DNA of 64,000 bases from Geodermatophilaceae bacterium NBWT11. GTDB lineage: Bacteria > Actinomycetota > Actinomycetes > Mycobacteriales > Geodermatophilaceae. The stretch is taken from positions 2,604,001-2,668,000 of the forward strand of contig CP043652.1 in assembly GCA_014218215.1 (NCBI GenBank), in the 5' to 3' direction. The notes under the pieces were generated by a model. It saw only the letters and a program-made list of their open reading frames with translations. It was not told the origin of the DNA and ran no database searches. This document shows, piece by piece, positions 55,143-63,062 of this stretch (position 1 is its first letter; every line of letters starts with the position of its first letter). The position numbers were made by a program, and so were the translations under genes.

Positions 55143-56201
55143 TCAGCTGCGCCCGGAGGTGGTCGGCGCCCGGTCCTCGACCGAGGCGTCGCGCACGTCG
55201 CCGATGAGCTGCTCGAGCACGTCCTCCAGCGCCACGACGCCGAGCACGTCGCCGTCCTCGACCACCCGGCCCAGGTGCACCCCGGCCTCGCGCATCGCCT
55301 GCAGCACCTCGGGGAGCGGCTCGTCGGGGGAGAGCTCGACGAAGTGCTCCAGCGCCGCGTCGGGGAACGGGTCGTCCCGCTCGGTCACGCCCAGCACGTC
55401 CTTGACGTGCACGTAGCCCAGCCAGCCACCGGCGGCGTCGAGCACCGGGTAGCGGCTGAAGCCGTGCTCGCCGACCGCGCGTTCCAGGTCCCGCGGGGTG
55501 GCCTCGCGGGTCACGGTCACCAGCTCGTCGGTGGGCAGCAGCACCGACCGGGCGTCGTGGGTCTCGAAGCCCAGCGCCCCGGCCGCCAGCTCGCCGACCT
55601 CGTCGCCGAGCAGGCCCTGGCTGCGCGACTGGGTGATCATCGAGCGGATCTCCGAGCTGTCGAAGCTCGCGGCCACCTCGTCGGTGGGCTGCACCCCGAA
55701 CAGGCGCACGAAGGCGTTGGCCAGGGTGTTGAAGAACCAGATCAACGGCTTGAGCACCGTGACGACCCTCGCCATCGGCGGGCCCAGGGCGATCGCGGCG
55801 CGGTCCGGGCCGGCGATGGTGATGTTCTTGGGCACCATCTCCCCGAGCACCATGTGCAGCACCGTCACGATCGACAGGGCCACCACCAGCGCGATGGGGT
55901 GCAGCAGGCCCTCGGGCACGCCGGCGCTCTCCAGCGGCACCTCGATCAGGTGCGCCACCGCGGGTTCGCCGACCGCCCCCAGGCCCAGCGAGCACAGGGT
56001 GATGCCCAGCTGCGCTCCCGCCATCATCTGGGACACGTTCCGCATCGCGGTCAGCGTCTTCTGCGCCCGCGCCGAGCCCGCGGTGGCCCGGGGCTCGATC
56101 TGGTCGACCCGGGCCGAGACGAGCGCGAACTCCGCGGCCACGAAGAACGCGTTGCCCAGCAGCAGGGCGACCAGCACGAGCAGTGCCACGGCATCGCTCA
56201 C
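55143..56201 (-). CDS. CNNM/CorC-family membrane protein with CBS pair
   Basis: A 352-residue protein. A DUF21 (CNNM) transmembrane domain occupies about 1-190 (GNAFFVAAEFALVSARVDQIEP at the start, LGEMVPKNITI later), followed by a CBS pair (about 205-330). The C-terminal CorC/HlyC domain of the longer partner is absent or reduced. Such proteins are linked to Mg2+/Co2+ transport. The GTG start overlaps the upstream paralogue (GTGA), so the two may form a heterodimer. Confidence 0.9.
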   Translation of the reverse strand: MSDAVALLVLVALLLGNAFFVAAEFALVSARVDQIEPRATAGSARAQKTLTAMRNVSQMMAGAQLGITLCSLGLGAVGEPAVAHLIEVPLESAGVPEGLLHPIALVVALSIVTVLHMVLGEMVPKNITIAGPDRAAIALGPPMARVVTVLKPLIWFFNTLANAFVRLFGVQPTDEVAASFDSSEIRSMITQSRSQGLLGDEVGELAAGALGFETHDARSVLLPTDELVTVTREATPRDLERAVGEHGFSRYPVLDAAGGWLGYVHVKDVLGVTERDDPFPDAALEHFVELSPDEPLPEVLQAMREAGVHLGRVVEDGDVLGVVALEDVLEQLIGDVRDASVEDRAPTTSGRS

Positions 56202-57535
56202 GCCTGCGCCACCTCGTGCTGGCGGGCGGGCAGGTCGTCGTCCCCGGTGGGCACCGGGTCGGCGTGCAGGACCGCCACCCGACGGCCCTCGAGCCGGGCG
56301 ACGGTGAGCCGGTGGCCCTCCAGCTCGACGGAGTCACCGACGGCGGGCAGCCGGGCAAGCCGTTGGGTGACGAAGCCGGCGACGGTCTCGTAGCGCCCCT
56401 CGGGGACGGCGACCCCGGTGCGCTCGCGCACCTCGTCGGGGCGCAGCAGCCCGGAGACCTCCCAGCCCTCCCCGCGGCGGCGCAGCTGGCGCAGCGGGCG
56501 GTCGGTCTCGTCGGCGATCTCCCCGACCAGCTCCTCGACGATGTCCTCCAGGGTCACGATGCCGTGCGTGGCGCCCCACTCGTCGACGACCAGGGCCAGC
56601 TGCAGGCCCTCCTCGCGGAGCAGGTCCAGCAACGGGTCCAGGTGCAGCGAGCTGGGGACGGCGAGCACCGGGCTGGCGAGCTCACCGGCGGTCCGGGTGG
56701 CCCGCTCGTCCTCGGGGACCGCGACGGCCTTCTTCACGTGCACCAGGCCCGTGACGTCGTCCAGGTTCGAGTGCCAGACCGGGAAACGGCTGTTGCCCGA
56801 GGCGATCGCGGCGGCGATGACGTCGGCGGCGGTCGCGGTGTCGGGCAGGGTCACCAGCCGGGTCCGCGGGGTCATCACGTCGGTGGCCAGCTTCTCCCGC
56901 AGGCCCAGCGAGCGGTCCAGCAGGCGGGCCGCGGTGGGGGAGAGGTCGCCCTCCTCGGCCGAACGGCGGGCCACCGAGGCCAGCTCACCGGCGCCGCGGG
57001 CGCTGTCGAGCTCCTCGCGCGGCTCGAAGCCCAGCTTGCGGACGATCGCGTTCGCCAGCCGCTGCAGCGCCCGGACCAGGAAGCCGAAGACGGTGGTGAA
57101 CGCCCGCATCCCGGGGGCGACGAACCCGGCCACCGCGAGCGGACTGGCGATGGCCAGGTTCTTCGGGCCGAGCTCGCCGATGAGCATCTGCAGCGTGGTG
57201 GCCAGCGCGATGCCCAGGACGACGGCGACCGCGGTGACCGTGCCCTCGTTCAGCCCGAGGGCGCCCAGCGGCCCCTCGAGCAGCCCCCCGATCGCCGGCT
57301 CGGCCAGGTAACCGACCAGCAGCGTGGTGATCGTGATGCCCAGCTGGGCGGCCGAGAGCTGGGTGGACAGGCCCTGCAGCGCGGTCACCGTGCCCGCGGC
57401 ACCCCGGCGGCCCTCGGCGGCGGCCTGCTCGGCCTGCCCGCGGTCGACGGTGGTGAAGGAGAACTCGGCGGCGACGAAGAAGCCCGTCAACACGGTCAGC
57501 ACGACCGCGGCGAGCAACAGCAGCCACTCGGTCAT
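56198..57535 (-). CDS. CNNM/CorC-family membrane protein with CorC domain
   Basis: A 445-residue protein. DUF21 domain (about 1-190: GFFVAAEFSFTTVDRGQAEQ, LGPKNLAIASPLAV), CBS pair (205-335) and a C-terminal transporter-associated CorC/HlyC domain (345-430). The motif VVDEWGATHGIVTLEDIVEELVGEI marks the second CBS and linker. The ATG at 57535 fits the first helix; the longer frame upstream is basic and unlikely. It is coupled to the shorter paralogue and probably acts in divalent metal efflux. Confidence 0.92.
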   Translation of the reverse strand: MTEWLLLLAAVVLTVLTGFFVAAEFSFTTVDRGQAEQAAAEGRRGAAGTVTALQGLSTQLSAAQLGITITTLLVGYLAEPAIGGLLEGPLGALGLNEGTVTAVAVVLGIALATTLQMLIGELGPKNLAIASPLAVAGFVAPGMRAFTTVFGFLVRALQRLANAIVRKLGFEPREELDSARGAGELASVARRSAEEGDLSPTAARLLDRSLGLREKLATDVMTPRTRLVTLPDTATAADVIAAAIASGNSRFPVWHSNLDDVTGLVHVKKAVAVPEDERATRTAGELASPVLAVPSSLHLDPLLDLLREEGLQLALVVDEWGATHGIVTLEDIVEELVGEIADETDRPLRQLRRRGEGWEVSGLLRPDEVRERTGVAVPEGRYETVAGFVTQRLARLPAVGDSVELEGHRLTVARLEGRRVAVLHADPVPTGDDDLPARQHEVAQA

Positions 57536-57590
57536 CGAGGCCCAGCGTGCGGGTTGCGCGCTGCAACCGCGCGTCGACCGGGTGTGGCGT

Positions 57591-58934
57591 TCAGGACAGC
57601 AGCTGCTCCACCCGCCGGGCCGCGGCGAGCAGGGCGCCGTCGGCACCGGGGAGGGACTCCAGCGACAGGCCCACCGGCAGGCCGGCCGACGTCGTCCCGC
57701 ACGGCAGGCTCAGCGCGGGCATCCCGGCGGTCGACCCGGGGGCGGTGTTCTGCACGACGGTGGCGAAGACCGGCACGTCGCGGCCGGCCAGGTCGGTGGT
57801 CACGTCGTCGCCCACCGGCGGGGCGGGCAACGGGACGGTCGGGTAGACCAGTGCGTCGAGCCGCCCGCCGTCCGCCGTCCTCAGGGCGCGGTCGTAGGCC
57901 TCGCGGAGCTGCTCGCGCAGCTGCAGGCACTCGGCGTACGCGTCCTCGGGCACCGGTGCGCCGAGGGCGTGCTCCAGCGCGCCGCGGACGTCGGGGGAGG
58001 CCACCTGGGCCAGCACCTCCTCCAGGGTCGGGCCCTCGGGCAGCGAGGCCAGGTAGCGGGGCAGCTCGCGGACCACCTCGTGGAAGACGATCGGGAACCC
58101 GCAGCGGGCGTCGAGCTCGTGCCCGCCGGCGACGTCGACCTCGACCAGCTCCACCCCGGCGTCGGCCAGCCGGTCCAGTGCCTCCCCGACCCGGTCGGAG
58201 ACCTCCGGGTGCAGGCCGTCGAAGAAGCCGGGGAGCGGGACGCCCAGGCGCAGGGCCCGGGCCGTGGGCACGGTGGTCGGGCCGTCCCCGGTCACGACCT
58301 GGTCGAGCAGGACGACGTCGGCGACGGTGGTGGCCAGTGCACCGGCGGTGTCCCGGGTGCCCGAGAGCGGCACGGTGCGGCCGCTGCCCCACCGCCCGGT
58401 GGTGGGCCGGAACCCGACGATGCCGCAGAACGAGGCGGGGACCCGCAGCGACCCGCCGGTGTCGGTGCCCAGCGCGACGGCCGTGACCCCGGTGGCGACG
58501 GCGATCGCCGACCCCCCGGACGAGCCGCCGGCCACCCGGTCGGGGTCGTGCGGGTTGCGGGCCGGCCCGTAGGCGGCGTTGTTGCCGGTGATGCCGAAGG
58601 CCAGCTCGTGCAGGTTGGTCTTGCCGACGACGGTCGCACCGGCCTCCCGCAGCATCGCCACCGCGTGGTGGTCGCGCCCCGGCTGCGACTCGTGCAGTGC
58701 CGGGGTGCCGCCGGTGGTGGGCAGGTCGGCGGTGTCCAGGTTGTCCTTGACCGCGATCGGGACGCCGGCCAGCACGCCCTCGGGGTGGCCCGGGTCGGTC
58801 GCGTCGGGGTCGACCACGGTGACGAACGCCCCCAGGTGGCCCACCGCGTGGGCCCGGGCGACGGCGGCGGAGAGCCGCTCGGCGGCGCTCCCACCGCGGG
58901 ACCGGGACAGGTCGAGACGGTCCAGGCGGGTCAC
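57591..58934 (-). CDS. Amidase-signature hydrolase
   Basis: A 447-residue amidase-signature enzyme with the Ser-cisSer-Lys triad: Lys in VPIAVKDNLDTADLP, cis-Ser in GGSSGGSAIAV and nucleophile Ser in GTDTGGSLRVPA. It resembles indoleacetamide or related small-amide hydrolases more than GatA, which belongs to the gatCAB cluster. GTG at 58934 follows a TACCGT box by six bases. The substrate is unknown. Confidence 0.9.
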   Translation of the reverse strand: MTRLDRLDLSRSRGGSAAERLSAAVARAHAVGHLGAFVTVVDPDATDPGHPEGVLAGVPIAVKDNLDTADLPTTGGTPALHESQPGRDHHAVAMLREAGATVVGKTNLHELAFGITGNNAAYGPARNPHDPDRVAGGSSGGSAIAVATGVTAVALGTDTGGSLRVPASFCGIVGFRPTTGRWGSGRTVPLSGTRDTAGALATTVADVVLLDQVVTGDGPTTVPTARALRLGVPLPGFFDGLHPEVSDRVGEALDRLADAGVELVEVDVAGGHELDARCGFPIVFHEVVRELPRYLASLPEGPTLEEVLAQVASPDVRGALEHALGAPVPEDAYAECLQLREQLREAYDRALRTADGGRLDALVYPTVPLPAPPVGDDVTTDLAGRDVPVFATVVQNTAPGSTAGMPALSLPCGTTSAGLPVGLSLESLPGADGALLAAARRVEQLLS

Positions 58935-58940
58935 TGGGGC

Positions 58941-58946
58941 ACGGTA
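58941..58946 (-). promoter_or_regulatory. -10 box of the amidase gene, leaderless type
   Basis: TACCGT on the minus strand, six bases before GTG 58934, with no ribosome site between. Confidence 0.5.
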
Positions 58947-58977
58947 CGACGGGTGGCGCCGTCCTGCCCCTGGAACG

Positions 58978-59012
58978 CCTGAAGGCCCGCCTCGTGGAGG
59001 CGGGCCTTCAGG
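58978..59012 (-). terminator. 16-bp hairpin terminator of tRNA-Pro
   Basis: Arms 58978-58993 and 58997-59012 are perfectly paired with the loop GTG. It starts three bases after the CCA end of the tRNA. Confidence 0.8.
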
Positions 59013-59015
59013 TGG

Positions 59016-59092
59016 TGGTCGGGGTGACAGGATTTGAACCTGCGGCCTCGTCGTCCCGAACGACGCGCGCTACCAAGCTGCGCCACACCCCG
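59016..59092 (-). tRNA. tRNA-Pro, anticodon CGG, CCA encoded
   Basis: Acceptor CGGGGTG pairs with CACCCCG. The anticodon stem CGTCG/CGACG encloses the loop TTCGGGA, giving anticodon CGG. The T loop is TTCAAAT. Discriminator A and genomic CCA are at the 3' end (59016-59019). Confidence 0.96.
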
Positions 59093-59142
59093 AGGTCCTC
59101 CGACAGCCTAGCCGACGGCTGCCGGTGCGCCGACGGCGGTCC

Positions 59143-60054
59143 TCAGGGCTCCCGGGCGACCAGGGTCAGCAGCGTGGCCTCGGGCGGGCAGGCGAAGCGG
59201 ACCGGCGCGTACGGGCTGGTCCCGAGCCCGGCGGAGACGTGCAGCCACGTGCCGGTGGGGTGCGCGGCGGTCGGCTCGGCCCAGCGGTGCAACCACCGGC
59301 AGCGGTCCCGGTCGATGCCGCAGTTGGTCACCAGCGCGCCGTAGAACGGCACCCGCAGCTGCCCGCCGTGGGTGTGCCCGCACAGCAGCAGGTCCCAGCC
59401 GTCGGCGGCGAAGCGGTCCAGCACCCGCGGCTCGGGAGCGTGCACCAGCCCGATGCGCAGGTCGGCGGTGGGGTCGGCCGGGCCGGCGACGTCGTCGTAG
59501 CGGTCGCGCTTGACGTGCGGGTCGTCCAGCCCGGCGAACACGATCCGGCGGCCGTCGACCGTGAGCTCGCCGCGGGCGTTGTCCAGGTCCAGCCAACCCC
59601 GGTCGGTCTTGCCGTCGCGCAGCGACTCCCACGGCAGCCACTCGCCGTGCACCCGCTTGTGGCCGGGGAAGAAGTACTTGAACGGGTTCTTCGGCCTGGG
59701 CGCGAAGTAGTCGTTGCTGGCCAGGACGAAGGCCCCCGGCTTGTCCAGCAGCGGGTCCAGCGCGCGCAGCGTGGGCCCGACGGCGTCGTGGCCGGCCAGG
59801 TTGTCCCCGGTGGTGACCACGAGGTCGGGGTCCAGGGCGGCGAGCCCGGCGATCCACTCCTGCTTGGACCGCTGACCGGCGGTCATGTGGATGTCGCTGA
59901 TCTGCAGCACGGTCAGCGGCCGTTGGCCCGGGGGCAGCACGGGGACGTCGAAGCGACGCAGCGTCCAGTGGGTGCGCTCGATCAGCGACGCGTAGCCGAC
60001 CGTGGCGGCACCGGTCGCCAGGACGGCCGCGGGGACGGCGAGAGCGGGGCGCAT
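59143..60054 (-). CDS. Metallophosphoesterase, membrane-anchored
   Basis: A 303-residue calcineurin-like phosphoesterase. An N-terminal hydrophobic stretch (about 3-20) may anchor it. The metal motifs are ISDIHM, TTGDNLAG, the SNDY segment (N/D replacing the usual GNH), GLVHAPEP and LCGHTHGGQ. Six bases before the ATG lies TAGGCT, indicating a leaderless message. The M. tuberculosis homologue sits near ponA2, as here. The substrate is unknown. Confidence 0.9.
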   Translation of the reverse strand: MRPALAVPAAVLATGAATVGYASLIERTHWTLRRFDVPVLPPGQRPLTVLQISDIHMTAGQRSKQEWIAGLAALDPDLVVTTGDNLAGHDAVGPTLRALDPLLDKPGAFVLASNDYFAPRPKNPFKYFFPGHKRVHGEWLPWESLRDGKTDRGWLDLDNARGELTVDGRRIVFAGLDDPHVKRDRYDDVAGPADPTADLRIGLVHAPEPRVLDRFAADGWDLLLCGHTHGGQLRVPFYGALVTNCGIDRDRCRWLHRWAEPTAAHPTGTWLHVSAGLGTSPYAPVRFACPPEATLLTLVAREP

Positions 60055-60060
60055 CGGGTC

Positions 60061-60066
60061 AGCCTA
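60061..60066 (-). promoter_or_regulatory. -10 box of the metallophosphoesterase gene
   Basis: TAGGCT on the minus strand, six bases before the ATG at 60054. The divergent yqeY has a related CAGGCT at 60115-60120, 7 bases before its GTG. Confidence 0.5.
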
Positions 60067-60127
60067 TGTCGCGCGGGCGGTGCGACTGCGGTGCGGACGG
60101 CGTCGTCCGCGTGACAGGCTGGTGGGC

Positions 60128-60583
60128 GTGTCCGACCTCAAGCAGACCCTCCGCGACGACCTGACCACCGCCATGAAGGCCCGGGACGAGCTGCGCACCG
60201 CCACGCTGCGCATGGTGCTGTCCGCCGTCAGCGCCGAGGAGGTCTCCGGCAAGGCCGCGCGCGAGCTGTCCGACGACGAGGTGCAGGCGGTGCTGCGCCG
60301 CGAGGCGAAGAAGCGCAAGGAGGCCGCGGAGGCCTTCGGCGGCGCCGGCCGGGCCGAGCAGGCCGCCCGCGAGGAGGCCGAGGGCGAGGTGCTCGCCGGC
60401 TACCTGCCCACCCAGCTCTCCGACGAGGAGATCGCCGCCATCGTCACCGAGGTCGTCGCCGCGACCGGGGCCAGCGGGATGGGCGACATGGGGAAGGTCA
60501 TGGGCCGGGCCAACGGCCAGGTCGCCGGGCGCGCCGAGGGTGGCCGGGTGGCCGCCGAGGTCCGCCGGCAGCTCGCCTCGTAG
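60128..60583 (+). CDS. GatB/YqeY-domain protein
   Basis: A 151-residue protein of the YqeY family, related to the tail domain of GatB. Typical segments are KARDELRTATLRMVLSAV and the conserved end MGKVMGRANGQVAGRAEGGRVA. The function of stand-alone YqeY is not settled; a tRNA-linked role is suspected. The start is GTG 60128, 7 bases after a CAGGCT box. The length is normal. Confidence 0.92.
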   Translation: MSDLKQTLRDDLTTAMKARDELRTATLRMVLSAVSAEEVSGKAARELSDDEVQAVLRREAKKRKEAAEAFGGAGRAEQAAREEAEGEVLAGYLPTQLSDEEIAAIVTEVVAATGASGMGDMGKVMGRANGQVAGRAEGGRVAAEVRRQLAS

Positions 60584-60598
60584 GACCCCGCAGACGCC

Positions 60599-60632
60599 GA
60601 GGGCCGGTCGACCACCTGGTCGACCGGCCCTC
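60599..60632. terminator. 16-bp perfect hairpin between converging yqeY and PBP genes
   Basis: Arms 60599-60614 and 60617-60632 are complementary. It lies 15 bases after the yqeY stop and 23 bases from the PBP stop, so it is probably bidirectional. Confidence 0.78.
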
Positions 60633-60655
60633 TGCCGTTCCTCGTGCCGCCGGGA

Positions 60656-62953
60656 TCAGCCCGGCTGACCGTCCCCGTTGGTGTCCGGGGCGTTCGGGTC
60701 GGCCGGCGGCTGCTCGGCCGCCGGGGGAGCGACCTGCGAGCCGTTGCTCACCAGCACCGTGACGCGGGCGCCGGCCTGGATGCGGTTGCCCGCCGACGGG
60801 TTGAGCCCGACGACGGTGCCCGCGGGCTGGTCGGAGTCCACGCTCTGCTGGCCGCCGTAGGTCAGCTCCGCGCCGGTGATCGCCGACTGGCAGGCGCTGA
60901 CCGAGGAGCAGGACGGCACCGCGCGGGTGTTGCCGTTCTGCACGCCCGCGTCGGCCTGCGGGAAGTCGACCGAGGGCTCGTTGGCCAGGATCGGCGCCAT
61001 CGCGTCGTTGAAGATCTCGGCGGGCTTGTTGCCACCGAAGCCGCCGACGTTCTGGTTCCCGATCGGGTTGAAGACCATGACGCTGGCGGTGTACTGCGGG
61101 GTCGAGCCGATGAAGCTCACCGACACGTTGCCCTGCGCCGTCCCGGTCTTGCCGGCGATCTGGTGGCCGGGGACCGCGGCCCGACGGCCGGTGCCGTAGG
61201 AGGCCTGGGTGTCGCCGATCATGATCTGGTTCATCGTGGTGGCGACACCGGACGGGATGGCCTCGGGGGTGCACCGGTCGGCGGTGTTGATCGGGGTGCC
61301 GTCGGGCAGCGTGGCCGGGGCGCCGGTCTGCGCGACGACGATCGAGGTGACCGGGTTGGGGTCGCACTGGGTGCCGTTGGCCGCCAGCGTGGAGTACGCC
61401 GACGCCAGGTCCAGCGGGCTGGTGGCGTAGGGCCCGAGGGTGAAGGACCCCTGGTTCTCCGCGATGATCTGGTCGGCCGGGGTCTGGTTGGCCCGGTCGA
61501 AGTTCATCCCCATCCGCTCGGCCATCCGCACCGGGGCCTCGACCGAGCCCAGCCGGTCCTCCAGGGCCACGAAGTAGGTGTTGGAGGAGCGGACCAGGGC
61601 CTGCTCCAGGTCCAGCGTGCCCGGGTAGGTGCCGGCGTTCTGCACCGTGTAGGCCCGCCCGCCGTTGCGGTAGACGCTGGACACGTAGGGGTCGGAGGTG
61701 GTCAGCGAGTAGTACTGCGAGTAGCCCTGCTCCAGCGCGGCGGCGGCGGTGAAGACCTTGTACGTCGAGCCCGCGCCCTTGCTGGCCACGGCGTTGAAGT
61801 TCACCGACTCGCAGGCGGCGTCGACGGCCTCGTCGCACCCGAACCGGCGGTTGTTGGCCATCGCCAGCAGGTGTCCGGTGCCCGGCTGGACGACGGTGAA
61901 CGTGCCGACCAGCGGGTCGCCGAGGGCCACGGTGTTCAGCACGGCCTGCTCGCCGGAGGCCTGGATGTCCGGGCGCAGCGTCGACTGGATGACGAACCCG
62001 CCGTTGTCGATCTGGTCCTGGGTCATCCCGAGGGTGTTGATCAGGTAGCCCTCGAGGTAGTCGCAGAAGTACCCGCCCAGGGAGGCGTTCGCGCAGCCGT
62101 TGACGGGGGGCTGGCTCTCGGCGGTGACGACGGGGGAGGCGGTGGTGTCGGCCAGTTCCTGCTCGGTGATGTGGCCGAGGTCGAACATCCGGTTGAGCAC
62201 CTGGTCGCGCCGGATCTGCGCGTTCTCCGGGTTGGCCAGCGGGTCGTCGGCGGTCGGGCTCTGCACCAGGCCGGCGAGCACCGACGCCTGGGCCAGGTTC
62301 AGGTCGATCGCGTTGACCGAGAAGTAGCGCTGCGAGGCGGCCTGGATGCCGTAGGCGCCGGCGCCGAAGTAGGCGATGTTCAGGTAGCGGGTGAGGATCT
62401 CGTCCTTGGAGTAGGTCTCCTCCAGGGCGAGGGCCAGCCGGGCCTCGCGCAGCTTGCGGCCGACGGTCTGCTCGTCGGCGGCCTCGCGCTCCTCGACGGT
62501 GTCCGCGGTCTGCAGCAGGGTCTGCTTCACCAGCTGCTGGGTGAGGGTCGACCCGCCCTCGGCGACGCCACCGGCGGCGATGTTGGTCGCCAGCGCACGC
62601 AGCGTGCCCTGCACGTCCAGGCCGTTGTGGCTGTAGAAGCGGCTGTCCTCGATGTCGACGATCGCCTGCTTCATGATCGGCGAGATCTGCTCGGCGGTCA
62701 CCGGGGTGCGGTTGTTCGTGTAGAAGTTCGTGATCGGCTGCCCGTCGGCGGCCAGCACCACGGTGTTGCCGTTGGGCGTCTGGTCGGTCAGCTCGACCGG
62801 CAGCGCGTCCAGCAGCGAGGCGGAGTTCCGGGCGACCAGCCCGGTCCCGCCGACGAACGGGAGCATCATCCCGGCGACCAGCGCTCCGGCCACGACGATC
62901 GTCGCGACGAGCTTGGCGAGGGCGCCGACCTTGGAAGCAGCGGTGTCAGACAT
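60656..62953 (-). CDS. Bifunctional penicillin-binding protein with PASTA domain (PonA2-like)
   Basis: A 765-residue class A PBP. A short cytoplasmic N-terminus is followed by one helix (about 14-40). The glycosyltransferase domain has the catalytic E102 in VDIEDSRFYSHNG and GGSTLTQQLVKQ. The transpeptidase has SxxK as STYK, SSN in RSSNTYF and KTGTAQG. A PASTA domain (AGTVVGLNPSAGNRIQAGARVTVLVS) and a Pro-rich tail end it. It builds peptidoglycan outside the membrane. The ATG at 62953 is taken; a TACCTT box lies 8 bases upstream of it. Confidence 0.95.
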   Translation of the reverse strand: MSDTAASKVGALAKLVATIVVAGALVAGMMLPFVGGTGLVARNSASLLDALPVELTDQTPNGNTVVLAADGQPITNFYTNNRTPVTAEQISPIMKQAIVDIEDSRFYSHNGLDVQGTLRALATNIAAGGVAEGGSTLTQQLVKQTLLQTADTVEEREAADEQTVGRKLREARLALALEETYSKDEILTRYLNIAYFGAGAYGIQAASQRYFSVNAIDLNLAQASVLAGLVQSPTADDPLANPENAQIRRDQVLNRMFDLGHITEQELADTTASPVVTAESQPPVNGCANASLGGYFCDYLEGYLINTLGMTQDQIDNGGFVIQSTLRPDIQASGEQAVLNTVALGDPLVGTFTVVQPGTGHLLAMANNRRFGCDEAVDAACESVNFNAVASKGAGSTYKVFTAAAALEQGYSQYYSLTTSDPYVSSVYRNGGRAYTVQNAGTYPGTLDLEQALVRSSNTYFVALEDRLGSVEAPVRMAERMGMNFDRANQTPADQIIAENQGSFTLGPYATSPLDLASAYSTLAANGTQCDPNPVTSIVVAQTGAPATLPDGTPINTADRCTPEAIPSGVATTMNQIMIGDTQASYGTGRRAAVPGHQIAGKTGTAQGNVSVSFIGSTPQYTASVMVFNPIGNQNVGGFGGNKPAEIFNDAMAPILANEPSVDFPQADAGVQNGNTRAVPSCSSVSACQSAITGAELTYGGQQSVDSDQPAGTVVGLNPSAGNRIQAGARVTVLVSNGSQVAPPAAEQPPADPNAPDTNGDGQPG

Positions 62954-62983
62954 CGCAGGCCAAGGTACCTGTCGGACGGGTCC

Positions 62984-63006
62984 GTCCGGTGTGTCGCGCA
63001 CCGGAC
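62984..63006 (-). terminator. 8-bp hairpin between the ArsA-like gene and the PBP gene
   Basis: GTCCGGTG (62984-62991) pairs with CACCGGAC (62999-63006) around a 7-base loop. It lies 56 bases after the ArsA-like stop and just upstream of the PBP promoter box TACCTT (62962-62967), so the PBP is probably transcribed separately. Confidence 0.5.
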
Positions 63007-63062
63007 GCGCAGAGCCGTCCGGTGGGTTCGTTCCCACCCGTCACAGGCCCCGCACAGCAGTC